From Hypholoma sublateritium FD-334 SS-4 (taxonomy: Eukaryota > Basidiomycota > Agaricomycetes > Agaricales > Strophariaceae), in assembly GCA_000827495.1 (NCBI GenBank), contig KN817559.1, positions 101,381 to 165,380 of the forward strand: 64,000 nucleotides of DNA, given 5' to 3'. This document shows, piece after piece, positions 44,651 to 56,412 of this stretch. The notes under the pieces are model-generated. The model ran no database searches. It was not told the DNA's origin and worked only from the letters and a program-made list of their open reading frames with translations. Each line of letters starts with the position of its first letter. Position 1 is the first letter of the stretch. The translations under genes and the position numbers were made by a program.

Positions 44651-45925
44651 GATAAAACCGTTGCGAAGGGGTGAGGGCGGGCGAGGCGATGGTCTTCGTC
44701 CACCGTCGGGCTAAGACCACGATGTGAGAACACCTATGAAAGGCGCAAGAAGATCAAACGAACCAAAGCTAGAGACCCCGCCGGTGAGGTCATCCGCCGT
44801 TGCTGTTTTGACTCCTGACTTGTATTCTGGGACGGCGGCTGGAGATTGGTGCCGATGGACTGGTTAGCCCGATGCGAAGGAGAAGTTGCCATCCTCGTCT
44901 GAGTAACAGCTGAGTGGATATCCCGCGACGCACCCAAATGCTCAACTCACCTGCAGATGTTTCCGGTCTAGTCTTACCTGATATTGTACAAAGCGTAGGC
45001 AAGGGCAAGGCCCCCGAGAGCCTGTACCGTCGCGCTAGTGTTACACGTTGTCGTGGGCGCCGGTTGAGCTCAAGCTAAGCTTGCAGTCAATGGCAGGCCG
45101 CAGTCATGCAGTTCGTTTGAATGAGAGGGAAAGCACGTGTTTATTTCGCGCACATGATGCCTGCACTCTTCGGAGTCCGGACGCGACTCGGAGTCGGACG
45201 GACGCGACTCTTGAGTCTGGACTTCTCTGGACGCGACTTGGGTCCACCTACTTGCCACCTACAGCAAATTTTCAAAAGATACGAGTACTGAATTTGTAGA
45301 AATTCATAATCTCGCATGCTAACCTTCAATTTCTCATGAAACTGCGCCTTACTGGGCCTTACTGTCACTGATTCCTGACTCGTGAGAAGCAGGCGATATC
45401 AACTTGAGGTTCAGATATTTTGGGTGAATCTCCTTACAGCTTTTAGTGTCGGCATCTGGAAGTTCTTTTAGTTGCCTTCGGAGTCAGATGGGTTCGTCTG
45501 CGCGCACTTTCTCTCCTATTTTCGGTGTAGGCGCTGGTTATAATACCTATTTTTCTCGGATTTGTTGTCCGTTCCATGAATTGTACAGAAAATTTATGCC
45601 ATCTTCATTAAATTAAACCAGCCGCTGTGATTTTGGTGGTCGGGACTTAGTCGGGAGTCGGGACGGTATGTTAAGTGGTGCTAAGCAGGCTCCGGAGGTT
45701 GCCGTCGTTTGCCACTGAATTCCAAAGCGACAAGACTCTGCTTCTTGTTTGTCTCCCACACCGTCAACCACTATCGGGAATTGGTCATGTAATCAAATTC
45801 TGCAAGAATTATGTCTAAATATTGCTGAAACGCTTTTGAGAAGCAATTTGTAGGAAGACCCTACATAAAGCTGCGAACCCAGCGGCTCTGGGCAAAAAAT
45901 TCCCACTTCTTTCGACATCTTTATC
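44651..45925. other. 1.3-kb gap between the 726-aa gene and the plus-strand amidase
   Basis: On the minus strand about 45040-44975 could encode a short hydrophobic peptide (TVQALGGLALAYALYNI) ending at a GTAAGA donor; a tiny gene there is possible but unproven. About 45165-45240 is a local array of GGACGCGACTC/GGAGTC words, with related GTCGGGA words near 45640-45665. No inverted ends were found. Confidence 0.4.
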
Positions 45926-48160
45926 ATGGCGACAATCCACTGGCAAGAAATTGTTGCTCAGAAGAGAAAGGAACAGGCTGCCTCTATCCCGAAAGATTGG
46001 ATTCTTCCGAATCTCCCGTCAAAAGACACCCTCAATGTTATCGACTTCCCGGAAAAGTGTGGTCTATTGACCGCCAAGGAGATCGAAATAACCAACACAG
46101 AAGTCGATGTAATTTTGAAGAAGCTCGCGAACGGTATTTGGAGTTCGGTGGAGGTCACCACTGCGTTCTCCAAGCGCGCCATTATAGCTCACCAACTGGT
46201 ACGTGGATACCGTCCGTTATCTTCATTCTATGTCTCATTACCCGTATGTAGGTGAACTGCCTCACCGAAATATTCATCGATCGTGCTCTAGCTCGTGCTG
46301 CTGAGCTAGACAAACATCTTAAGACCACAGGAAAAGTCGTCGGCCCTCTTCATGGTCCGCATTTTATTCATATGCCCTCACATCCCACCATCCGACGCAA
46401 ATATTCCATGACCAGGTTTGCCCATCTCTCTCAAAGATCAAGTCAATATAAAAGGCATCGATTCAACTATGGGTAAGAATTTCAGATCCAAATTCTACCA
46501 ACGAGGCCTCGTTGACATAATCATCCACATTTCTCCAGGGTATGTAACTTGGGCTAGCAAACCAGCGGCCGAAAACGCTGTTCTCGCTAATATCCTTGAA
46601 GCATGTGGGGCAGTGCTCTATGTGAAGACCAATGTCCCGCAGACCCTTATGGTATGAAGTGAGCTCTTATTGCCGTTAAGCTTTCCATAACTTTGTGTTT
46701 TAGTGGGGTGAAACATTCAACCACATCTTTGGACGCACCACGAATCCGTATAATCGCAGTCTTACACCAGGGGGTTCATCCGGAGGGGAAGGCGCCCTTA
46801 TTGGTGAGCTTTTTGATATTCATTATTGATTCATTATTGAACTTGATTTTTATCAGCACTTAAGGGTAGCCCAATCGGTGAGTCACCGGTTATCTTCTGA
46901 TTATAATAATCGCTGATTACAATCGTCAGGGGTTGGTTCCGACCTTGGAGGGTGAGTATTCAAGTGGTTGCGGCTGGATTTATGCAAACGGTATTCTTAT
47001 TTTTTTGTCTGCAGTTCTGTCCGAATCCCCGCTGCGTTTAACGGCCTCTATGGGCTCCGTGGGTCGTACGGGCGAGTCCCGTACGCAGGCTGCGTCAACT
47101 CCCTTGAAGGGCAGGACTCCATCCCCTCCGTCCTCGGGCCGCTCACCAACAGTATCGGTGCGATCAAGGCCTTTCTGAAAAGCGTGCTCAGCCAGAAACC
47201 ATGGCTACACGACCCTTTGGTGGTCAGGAAGCCGTGGAACGAGGACGAATACAAGCTCGCCGACCACGGGAACGGGACGCAGCTGTGCTTTGCCATCATG
47301 TGGGATGACGGGCATACGGTCCCCCACCCGCCCGTGCGCCGCGGGCTCGAGGCGACGAAGCAGGCGCTGCTCGCCGCTGGACACCGCGTCATCGACTGGA
47401 CGCCGCTCGCCCACGCGGAGGCCTTCCAGGTGGCGGGCACCATCTTTGGTGCGGGGGCGCGCGAGGATTTCCGCGTGACGACGGCACCCAGCGGCGAGCC
47501 AATCATCACGACGATGGACTTGTCTGTGGACACGCCAGGCGTGTCGCCGTTGCCCCCGGACGCGGAGCCGTTCTTCAGCCCACCGCCAGATGGGCTGTCG
47601 GCGTATGAGCTATGGCAGGCCCAGCGAAGGAAGCGCGATTACCGTCAAGCGTACCTGGATCACTGGAATGCGACGGTCGAGGTGACGGGCACTGGGCGTC
47701 CGGTAGACGCTATCATATCGCCATGTGCCGCCTTTACCGCGCGTCCCCATGGGTCGAGCAAGTACGTTATCTGAATCTTTTGATTACTCGCCTCCATCTG
47801 ATTCTTAATGCTTAACCCAAGGAATCCGGGATACACAGTAGTTTGGAATGTTCTAGATTATGCATCGCTTGTCATTCCGACTGGTTTGTCCGTAGACCCC
47901 GTTTTAGATGTACCGAAGCCTGCGCATGACTTCCTCACTGGACCGGATAAAGTTAATTATGAAATCTGTGCGTTCCGTACCCTTGTATGCTCTTCACGCT
48001 TCTCAGTTACTTTTTCCTGTTTCCAGATGCTCCTGCAGATTTCAAATATGCCCCCATTGCTATCCAGGTCACTGGACGAACTCTGGAAGAGGAAGCTGTT
48101 ATCGCTATGGGCGAAATTGTCGATGCTGCGCTAAAAAACAACCTCAAAACATGTAACTGA
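45926..48160 (+). CDS. Amidase-signature family hydrolase, inverted paralogue
   Basis: Starts MATIHWQEIVAQKRKEQAA and is spliced through about ten short introns. The catalytic Lys is in LPISLKDQVNIKGIDSTMG, the cis-Ser loop is TPGGSSGGEGALI, and the nucleophile region GSDLGGSVRIPAAFNG is split by an intron after GSDLGG. Further conserved pieces are GPLTNSIGAIKAFL, GTGRPVDAIISPCAAF, NVLDYASLVIPTGL and GRTLEEEAVIAMGEIVDAAL, ending LKNNLKTCN. It is very similar to 39685-41919 along its whole length, with the same exon layout where checked. Both copies look functional. Predicted cytosolic amide hydrolase; substrate unknown. Confidence 0.9.
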
Positions 48161-48336
48161 ATATCGGGGATATCATTGCAAGACGAGGAAAAGGTTCATG
48201 TCATTTTTTCAAAGGATGTACGTTCGTGTAATTAGGAGACTGGAACTATGTTGGAAACTACAGCTACAATGTGATTCATATGGAAAGATGGTGTTACAGC
48301 GAATCCAGAGAAGTAAAACAGGAAGGGATAGGATGT

Positions 48337-48909
48337 TCAAGCAATAGAAACTCGCTTTGGTGCGAGGTCGGGAGTTGTTCTGGGAAATGTGATGGTTAAG
48401 ACTCCGTTGTCCATCGACGCCTTGATTTCGTCATCCTGAAATACAAGAAGGATTATCAGAATTTGGTCAATCACATGCCTGTTGCGAAACGTACCTGGAC
48501 ACCTTGGGGAAGTTGAAGTGTTCTCGAGTATTTCCCGAAGCGACGTTCGCGTATGGCGTACCCGCCCTCGTCGATGTCCACTGACTGTTTGATATCGGCG
48601 GACACCGTGAGCTTGCCGTTGTGAACGTCGATCTCGATTCTCTCTTTCGGAACTCCGGGAAATTCAAAGGACGCGGTCACCAGATTCTTCTCGGCGTTTT
48701 CGTGCAAGTCGAGTCTGTGATGCACTATGTCAACTATCTCCTAATAGATGTCTTCCGTCAACAACGCACCTTGGTCTGTACGACCTGACCACGCCTTCCC
48801 CTGAGGATTGCTGGCGAGCTGCCCCCTTCTGAGCCTGGGTAGCGCCGCTCAGCGTCTCTATGAAGCGATCAAGATCGTAAAATGGCTCGTAAAAAAAGAC
48901 GTTTGACAT
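48337..48909 (-). CDS. Small heat-shock protein HSP20
   Basis: Three exons: MSNVFFYEPFYDLDRFIETL from 48909; LDLHENAEKN...ASFEFPGVPKERIEIDV, HNGKLTVSADIK, GYAIRERRFGKYSRTLQLPQ; then DDEIKASMDNGVLTITFPR, ending VSIA at 48337. The alpha-crystallin domain and the C-terminal tail are complete. TATA-like TATTTATA (minus strand) is at 49006-49013 and a perfect heat-shock element is at 49097-49109, so heat induction through Hsf1 is likely. It is nearer in sequence to the gene at 50416 (LDLHE, FEFPGV, EGGYA) than to the first HSP20 pair. Confidence 0.94.
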
Positions 48910-49096
48910 GGTCGAGGATGCGGGAGAGTGATCTAGTGGGAGGGAAGTGTTTGTGTGGATGGCTGAGAAATGAGCTGATGGGCCCTTCCTCTATTTCATT
49001 CCGGATATTTATACAGAAAGCATTATGGCGTAGCATTCTCTGGAATAACCAAGTCAGCAAATTCTTCAGCTGAGTAGCACGTACGGGAGCGTGGTA

Positions 49097-49109
49097 GAAA
49101 GTTCGAGAA
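49097..49109. promoter_or_regulatory. Heat-shock element
   Basis: GAA-ag-TTC-ga-GAA: three perfect alternating units, about 190 bp upstream of the minus-strand HSP20 start. Confidence 0.75.
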
Positions 49110-49144
49110 CGCCTGCGCTGCCCGAAATGGCAAGTGGCGCATCG

Positions 49145-50107
49145 TAAATGTTCCGGAATTCGAGAGTCCGCCCCTCCGCCAGTCCGGGCGGACGCCGCCA
49201 CTGTCAGCCGATCACAATTTGTGACGCGACTAAGTAAATCGTTCTTTGGCCAACGATGGACGCGTCTCTCTGATGCACCTCCGACTCATGCACGCTGCAC
49301 ACATTCTTCCATCCACGACTACACACGGCCGCCACGCCAACCACCACAGCGAAGAAACTCGCATTCGCACTTGATTATGGCTATGTGTCCGACATTGGCA
49401 TCAACATGAAGATNGAGAACGTCGAGGGATGTCGAGACTCGAGAGGTACGAAGCTGGGCGAGCAAGGCAAGAAAGCGAAGCTCTTCCTGTAGCGCAGAAT
49501 AGGCAATGTCTGCCGAAGGTGCGCTTGACTCACCCCANCCGTGCGCGCCGTGCTGACCATGCGAGATGTAATGCTTGCAAAGTTGCATGCCTTCCGCTCT
49601 TCCTTTGTCGCAATTAATGCCTCCGCTTCCCAGTCTCGCAGAGGACGCCCAGACTCAGCCCGCTTTGTACAGGTCAAATTGTATGTGCCCCTACTTTCCT
49701 TTCTTTCAGCTGCTGACTCCACCCAGCTATGGCGCCGTTGTCCGCAGGTAAACGCTGCTGGGTATGTTCCTAACCACGCGCCAGGNTCCTCTTCTTCCCC
49801 TAGATCCACTTGTGACTTCCTTGCTGGAATNGCTATTCTGCCAACCAACCTTCACCATCTTGAAACTAGTGGTATATATTTGGTTAAATAAAAGAGATTG
49901 GCTATGGAACCTCTAAGGCCTTAGGCAACCAGATACTTAGGAAAGTAGTGTCTTTNAGTGAANAGGTNTCCCTCATTGCACTGCACGGCGAGCGCCGTCA
50001 GGACTCGAGACTCGACGGGCGTGTGGCATAGTCAAGTTGTGACCAGTCCGCCAACAGTCCGCCGGACTGTCCGGAAGGGGCGGACTCTCGAATACCGGAA
50101 CGTTCTC
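49145..50107. mobile_element. 963-bp TIR element between two HSP20 genes
   Basis: Inverted ends: 49150-49174 is the reverse complement of 50077-50101 with one mismatch in 25 (GTTCCGGAATTCGAGAGTCC...). Weaker similarity continues inward for about 50 bp to TCACAA. The direct repeat GGCGCATCG occurs at 49136-49144 and 50108-50116, the expected position for a 9-bp target duplication. There is no transposase frame. The exact outermost bases match poorly, so the termini are less certain than those of the MITE at 26081. Confidence 0.65.
50098..50105. promoter_or_regulatory. Heat-shock element half (GAAcgTTC)
   Basis: GAA-cg-TTC straddling the right end of the TIR element. A second TTC-tg-GAA is at 50189-50196. 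Both are upstream of the plus-strand HSP20 gene. Confidence 0.5.
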
Positions 50108-50303
50108 GGCGCATCGGCCGGCGCTTACTCAGGCTGCTATTTTTAGTATTTCACAATGCGCGTCCGACGCGCGTCTCGTTCTGCAGGTTTCTGGAATGCA
50201 ACAGACTACGGTCTGAGTAATAATACCTACGGGATACGGAAGAGAAACCTCTAGAATGCTCTATGCAACAGTCCCCTTACAACCCCCTCTAAGCCCCTTC
50301 GAG

Positions 50304-50310
50304 TATAAAT
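50304..50310 (+). promoter_or_regulatory. TATA box of HSP20 (+)
   Basis: TATAAAT in GAGTATAAATACG, about 106 bp before the ATG at 50416. Confidence 0.65.
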
Positions 50311-50415
50311 ACGAGCATTTCAACATGTCCCAGTCCCGCACAAATTATCAGAACACTTCACCCCACCCAAACTTGTTCATCGCTCATACACACTCGCATC
50401 CTATCTATCTCTGAA

Positions 50416-50980
50416 ATGTCGAGCGTATTCTTCTACGAGCCCTTCTACGACTTCGAGCGAATTGTAGACGAGGTTCTCGCCCCACGCCAGAAACAAAGCG
50501 ACCAAACTCAGCGCAACTCGAACAGAGCTGTACGTTCTGCAAAGCCAAGGTAAGCTATTTACGCTATTATATCCTACTATCATAGGCTCATGTTTGTCAT
50601 GTAGATTGGATCTCCACGAGGATCGTGAAAGGAACCAAGTGACCGCCGTCTTCGAGTTCCCGGGCGTGGCCAAGGAAGACATACAGATCGATGTACAAGG
50701 AGGGAAGCTCACCGTCTCCGCCGAGACCAAACAGTCCACCGATCTGAACGAGGGCGGATACGCAGTGCGCGAGCGCCACTATGGCAAGTTCGCGAGGACG
50801 CTGCAGCTTCCGCAGGGTGTCAAGGTATGTCTTCTAAATCTTCGAACCCGGCGCGGCATCCCTGATAAATTTCTTCTGCAGGACGAAGAGATTAAAGCGT
50901 CCATGGAACACGGAGTCCTCACAGTGACCTTCCCGAAGACGTCTCCCGAGTTAGCCGCAAGGCGCATCAACATCGCGTAA
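50416..50980 (+). CDS. Small heat-shock protein HSP20
   Basis: Exon 1 starts MSSVFFYEPFYDFERIVDEV and ends at about 50549; exon 2 from about 50605 (LDLHEDRERNQ...AVFEFPGVAKEDIQIDV, GGKLTVSAETK, GYAVRERHYGKFARTLQLPQ) ends at about 50825; exon 3 (DEEIKASMEHGVLTVTFPK...INIA) ends at 50980. Intron 2 happens to be open in frame, so an unspliced read-through is longer, but the GT-AG borders and the other three genes support splicing. Full alpha-crystallin domain and C-terminal I-x-I-like tail. It forms a head-to-head pair with 48337-48909. Confidence 0.94.
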
Positions 50981-51626
50981 TTGCGCACGGCCTGCAAGCC
51001 ACACAATTCTGACGCGATTCATCATCTCCCATTCTAACATTCCTTCGCATACTTACTTCCGGATTCCCATTTACTTGTATTTCTTCTGAAGATCAAATTC
51101 CCTGACATCGTAGTTGAAGCTGGAATTATAAAATGTAGCCATAATAGATATTATGATTTGACCCAATGTCGATTACTTTTTTTGAAATGCAGTTCAGAAT
51201 GCATGCAAATCGAGTGAACAAGCAAACTTATCTTCTCGTTCAGTAATGTACGAGTAGAGTCTATACAAATTGCTGACGCAGTGCGGAAGCCGGTCTCAGG
51301 CATCTGTACAGGTTCACTGGTAAAACGAGCAGCTCCTACGCCTAAAACTCGTCATTAGTTGCAACTCAGAACAGCAAGATTAAATATCCAATATTTATCC
51401 GAAAGAACATCCCACAATGCGGCGAAAGCCAAGTAGTCAATCCAGACTGGTGCGCATACCGGCACAAGAGACTAACAAGGGTATGTGGTATGTAGCCTGA
51501 AAAATTAGTAGTCTAGATGGTAGCAATAAGATAATCACAGCCGGCCCGATCGCGAAAAAAGGTGGCCAGCGGACGATGGGAGCGGCGCTGTCAGTCGTCA
51601 CAATCGTAGCAAAACCGAGAAAGAGT
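50981..51626. other. Convergent spacer
   Basis: 3' ends of HSP20 (+) and LCB1 (-). Nothing recognised. Confidence 0.5.
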
Positions 51627-53391
51627 TCAACGTTTCCTGCCCAGGACCTTGACTAGCACTGTCTTGAGGGTGTTCACCGCCTTCTCGGTCTCCTTCTTCG
51701 TCAGGGCGCTGGTCAGCGCCAGCCGGATGCTTGGGCGCGGCTCAACCATCTCCTGGCCCCTGAGGCGCTTCGCACGCGTCACGAGGATACCATGCGTCAG
51801 CGCTTCCTCTACGACTTCCTGGAGGAGCCGCTCCTCCGCGTCGTACTCGGCTTCGCGCCCGATATCTTTGGCGGAAAGAATGGACGTAGGGTGTGAGTGG
51901 TGCGTTTTGGTCGGCGTCGCGTGTGAGGGGGGTGAGAGGAGGGCGGGCGTCGCGTGGCGGACAAATATGTGGATGATGGGTGATGCCGAGTGCGAGGGCA
52001 CGGTGATACAATCGATGCGGTCGAGGATGGCGCGGGCTGCGCGGATGTTATCTTGAAGGGTCTCGAAGATGGAGGGGGTGCTGCGGAGGATGTTGATGCC
52101 CTCGGAGGCGCTGACGGCGAGGAGGGCGGGCATGGACGCTGAGAAGACGAAGGAAGGTCCGTTAATGCGCTGGTGGTCGACGACTGTTCGCGAGCCCGCG
52201 CAGAAACCTCCAGCGGAGGCTAGGCCGGTGGCACAGGAACCGAGAAGCATGTCGACCTTAGAAGCGGGGACATTGTACAATTCGGTGAGACCGCGTCCAG
52301 TCCTACCAACGGATCCAAAAGAATAAGTTTCATCCAGGATTAGGCGATATTTATATTTATATTTGAGTTCAATCTGACAGAATTGTTTATTGACTGTACG
52401 GCAATTGAATAGTGTTACGTACAAGCTTTGGCAGATCAACCATGACACCATCCTTTTGGAATATGCCTTCTGTGATGATAAAACGGCGAGTGAGGGGTGA
52501 ACGGCGCTTTTTTCTCTCCTTGTCGATGGAAAGCAGGACTTCCTCGAGACTACCCAGGTCGTTATGGTCGAACCAGCGGATGGTTGAGCGAGAAATCTGA
52601 ATTCCCTTCTGGATAGCGAAGTTGACTGCGCGGTCTGCGACGATAATATCTCCGCGCTTGCAGAACGCGGGAATGACGGAAGAGATAGTGGAGAAACCCT
52701 GGGAGTAAAGAATGGCCGCCTCGGTGCCCAAGAAGTCGGCAATGTCGCTTTCCAACTGCATATGCACATCTGCTCGCGGTCAGATACGCGGCGGGTGCAT
52801 AAAAAACTGTGACTCACCGAGGGTGCCGTAAAATCCTGGGGGACCGCAGCTGCCCAAGCCGTATTTCCGGAGAGTCTCTATCGCGCGTTGTTTGATGTGT
52901 TCGTTTCCAGCTAGACCGGTGAAATTGAAGCTGGCGAGATTCGTAGCAACCTTGCCAGTAGCGAGTAGCTTGGGCTTGGGGCCGTTTGGACCCGCGATGA
53001 TGGGAAGGGCTGCCAAGTCGGACTCTTCGCTAGGGCTCAGAGGTGCCCCAAGAGGCTCAGGCGTCCACTCATCGACAAGCTCATCGATTTCCTGGGAAAA
53101 CAATGGGTATCATGTTTGGTATAGGAATTGCAAACATACCTTGTCGGTAAATTTAATGAAATGGGACCCATTCCTGTCTGCCCGCGTTCGCGATTGTAGC
53201 AGAGTGCGGATGGCAAATATAATAAGGATGAGTTCTAGTAATGTTCGTCCGGGATCGTTCTGATGAGAGCTCTTGACATATCGTTGAATCACTGCTGAAC
53301 CAGGAAGTTTGTCGAATGTCGTTTGCGCAGTCGTCAAAGTGTGGTCCAGGAACTGGAAAAGAGGAGCCAGTGTATCCGTGGTGGTGTTCAT
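51627..53391 (-). CDS. LCB1: Serine palmitoyltransferase subunit 1 (LCB1-type)
   Basis: Exons: 53391-53140 ([19 protein letters not shown] with membrane helix [15 protein letters not shown]), about 53091-52820, about 52768-52430 and about 52370-51627. Landmarks are [88 protein letters not shown] and [20 protein letters not shown]. The enzyme joins serine and palmitoyl-CoA in the ER, the first step of sphingolipid synthesis. The pyridoxal-phosphate lysine is replaced ([12 protein letters not shown]), as expected of the non-catalytic LCB1 partner, which works as a heterodimer with LCB2. Length is normal for the family. It ends VKVLGRKR. Confidence 0.95.
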
Positions 53392-54246
53392 TGTCGTGAT
53401 TCACCCCGCAAAGGGATGCTGCGCGGCGGGTGAGGGTAGAATGGAAGGAGGAGGGCGGTGAGAACAAGCTACCAGCGCAACACTCCCCTCGGTAACCGAG
53501 AACTTGCGCCATTACATAATCGTTACTCATGATATCTTGGTCACCGGACTCGGAAGGAAGGGGCTCACGCGGGCGCCTGAAATCAAAATTGCTCACTGGC
53601 AGTTGTATGAACATTGAAACCCTCGTTCACAAGAAGAGCCCTGGAAATAATTCTAGTGCTACATAGAAAGTGAGATAAAAAATATCGCAGCATGCGAAGC
53701 CCGAATGAAAGCTTAGCGGCGCTCAACGATTGACTCAAGATTGACTCTGAGATAAAAGAGTGTAATTGGATGGATGGAAGGAAATGTCAATGCGGAACTA
53801 TAGGCACCCTCCAGTAGTACTAATCTATCACGTAGACTCGCCGAAAGTCGGTCGATTTTCGGACCACAGAAGCTTGAAGAAGTACAATTGATCATGTTTA
53901 ATATCACAACGTACGACAATGCAAGTCTTAAAAGGCTGTCATCTATGAATATATGAATATGCATATAGATGAGTATGAGTTTGGTATGAGTATTAATGAG
54001 CCAGTGCAGTACAAGGTTTGCGTAAGAGTGAAACGGCAAAATGCAGATTTTGAGGGGGGTGTGCGTGGGTATTTCAAGGATGTGAGCGAGGTAGGTTTCG
54101 CGATAGCACAATAAGACCAAAAGTACAGGCACAAACTCCCAAAGGGAAGAGTCAGCTCCAAAATAATAAGCTGTATAAATGGCGAGAGTGGGCCCAGATA
54201 AAGAGGGAGATCGAAAGTCCATGACTATTCGACGAAGGCGTTGGCG
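53392..54246. other. Intergenic; no supported gene
   Basis: A 169-codon minus-strand frame (53713-54222) has no conserved feature and is AT-rich. I do not call it. Confidence 0.45.
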
Positions 54247-55138
54247 TCACTGCACTGTTGGAGAGCTCACATCATATCGTCCACGGGCAGTTCGCGCTTG
54301 CCTATCTGAGCGACGTTCACAGAAAGACCCGCACCCGTCCTCGCCGCCGAGCGATAGATAATCACCGCGGCTCCCGTTGCTACGCGATGCGTTAGAAAAG
54401 ATTCTCCATTACGCAGAAATCAAAGCGACGTGCACTCCACGAGGCACGCGGTACTCACAGAAAAGGCTCGTGCAAAAGGCAAGTGCGCTCGAGAAACTGG
54501 CTGCTGCACACCAGAGAGTTTTTGCGCCGCACTCCCAAGGCATTTGGGACGCCAGCATGATCCCGACCGCTGTCGATCAAATGCGCATACATAGGGGTAA
54601 TAAAGGAGGAATTCGCGCATCAATCATAAGTAGTGGCAAACAGAAATATGGTATGGGGACGCACCTAGCCATACAGTGGCAAGGAAGACAAACGAGACAA
54701 AGTGCGCGTACGACCGGCATAGTGGGCTGCTTGACTCTTGCCGATGGTTGAATTTAAATCTGCGGCGAGCGACCAGTGATTGGTTTTTCAGTAAATCCCT
54801 TGCCTCTTGGAAAGACATGGCGTTATCCACTCACAAGATACCTATCCATACCCATGTTGCGACCGACAGCCCTCCAGCGAGCTTTCCGAAGACGTCTGGT
54901 ACATGAAAAATTGGGAGTCAGGCAATACCCCTCGTTCACTAGACCAAGGTACTCACAAAGATACGGAGAGCGACCATTCACGAAACCCGCCACGGTGCCA
55001 AAAACGCTCTGAAGCACTGCGGTGAAAATGGCCATACCTACGCGTTTTGCAAGCCGTTAGATCATGAGCACACCAGACTCAGTGTGCACAGTCCCAGTAA
55101 AGTAGCTCACCGTAAAAAGGAGTGCGGTTCACAATCAT
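54247..55138 (-). CDS. Small four-helix membrane protein, MARVEL-like
   Basis: Rebuilt from six short exons on the minus strand: MIVNRTPFYG (from 55138), MAIFTAVLQSVFGTVAGFVN with NGRSPYL, YVFGKLAGGLSVATWVWIGI, LFKFNHRQESSSPLC with YAHFVSFVFLATVWLA, VGIMLASQMPWECGAKTLWC with AAASFSSALAFCTSLF, and a last helix (GAAVIIYRSAAR) ending NVAQIVQ. Each joint uses GT-AG borders except the last, which needs a GC-AG intron (GCAAGC). About 155 residues with four hydrophobic spans, short loops and conserved-looking Trp/Cys in the third loop resemble fungal MARVEL-type proteins of plasma-membrane domains. The family call is inference from topology. The coherent frame across five introns supports a real gene. 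Confidence 0.6.
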
Positions 55139-56412
55139 TGCTGAGGCGAGTGGTCGGAGACAAGGAGGCGGGAGAAAAAGAGAGCCACGATGAGAGGGAA
55201 AGGGAAAAGTCAATGGAATCTGGCCATAATTTCGATGTCAACTTAAAGACGTTTTTACGTTGTAAAATGTTGAGAAGCCGCAGCCGAAGCACATGTGACA
55301 GGTTACCCCCTGAAATCACACTCGCCTAGATCGCAGTGGTGCACCCATCGCAGCGTTTGTATCAGCCCTCGTGCATTGGGAGGCTCAGCGTTGACATGTT
55401 TTGAACTTTATAGCAAGCATATGGCTCGAGGCCGCCCTGATCAGTTCTTCGCGCGATGGTAGGTGATAGCTCGCCTGAAGTCGGCCTGAAGCGGCGGACA
55501 GATTGCGGAATTACTTGGGCGACTATGCTGCGTTAAAGCAAATATTGATCTAGAGACCTAAATCTTTTGAAATTTCTATCCGGAAAGATTGTGAACGTCC
55601 ATGCAGCGCTATATACGTGTAAAAGAGCTCATGAACGTTATTGTTCCAAAAATAGAACCACCATGATTAGGGCGCTTAATTTGATTATTATGGCACCCCA
55701 GGGCCCACATGCTCACACCTGGTCAAATTGCAGGTCAATGTGGTTGCCTGAAAGCATTTGACAAGAGATGCCTCCCACCTGCACTGATACCAGAGCCATC
55801 CAATCCTCACGAAATTTGGTCCGCGGGGTTAAGTACACGGAAGACGTTCTTGGCGCGCCTATACGATGACCACAGCGGTCCGAGCGCAGGTAGATAGACA
55901 TAGTAAGTTGGCATTCTGGTGCAACGTGCTGGTATTTGGTTGTGGGAAGGGGCTGCCAGCGCTTGAAATGCGTCTGGCTTTCAACCCGTAGTAAGTGTGA
56001 AGTTCGCCATCTCGTGGTAGTGAACATTAATGACTGTTGAGCTCTCGCTGATGGTAAGGCCTGGGTATCCTTCGCTAGGAGAGTTTCCGCTTGCCTCGGC
56101 ACGAACATATACACCTGCTCATGCTCTGACAGTTCCTCTAGAGTTCTTTATCAGGATCACGCCGCCGGTTTTGTTCAGCCCAGTGTATGCTTCGGTTTCT
56201 TTCATAGATCATAACTCTGAGAGCGGCCGAAGATGAAGCTATCAGTTGACAATGATCGAACGACTCTGATATGTACACTCGGGATGATTCCGCGAGTATT
56301 TTGTCAATAGTAACGTGTTATTCCCTGTGATAATACCACGATCAGTTCATGCGAAATGGGGGGAGGGGAATGTGTACTAACAAGTTTATTACTCATTTTG
56401 TTGAGGTATCGA
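55139..56412. other. Mostly gene-free, 1.3 kb
   Basis: Contains the weak tubulin-like relic noted separately at about 55690-55960. The rest shows no gene. Confidence 0.45.
55690..55960 (+). pseudogene. Possible gamma-tubulin-like relic
   Basis: After a CAG acceptor-like site, GTCAATGTGGTTGC recalls the tubulin GQCGN start. Some 100 bp later CGGAAGACGTTCTTGGCG...GACCACAGCGGTCCGAGCGC recalls RKDVFFYQADDEHYIPRA. Stops and frame changes follow. Similarity was judged by eye only. Confidence 0.22.

Noticed and set aside
45165..45700. Possible TIR element marked by GGACGCGACTC words
   Set aside because: The words are direct, clustered at one side, and I found no inverted ends or target duplication.
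50594..50980. Single 128-codon frame through HSP20 exons 2 and 3
   Set aside because: The middle is an intron with GT-AG ends that happens to be open; the three other HSP20 genes have an intron at the same place.
53713..54222. 169-codon minus-strand frame with hydrophobic stretches
   Set aside because: AT-rich sequence gives hydrophobic codons by chance; no motif or neighbour exon supports it.
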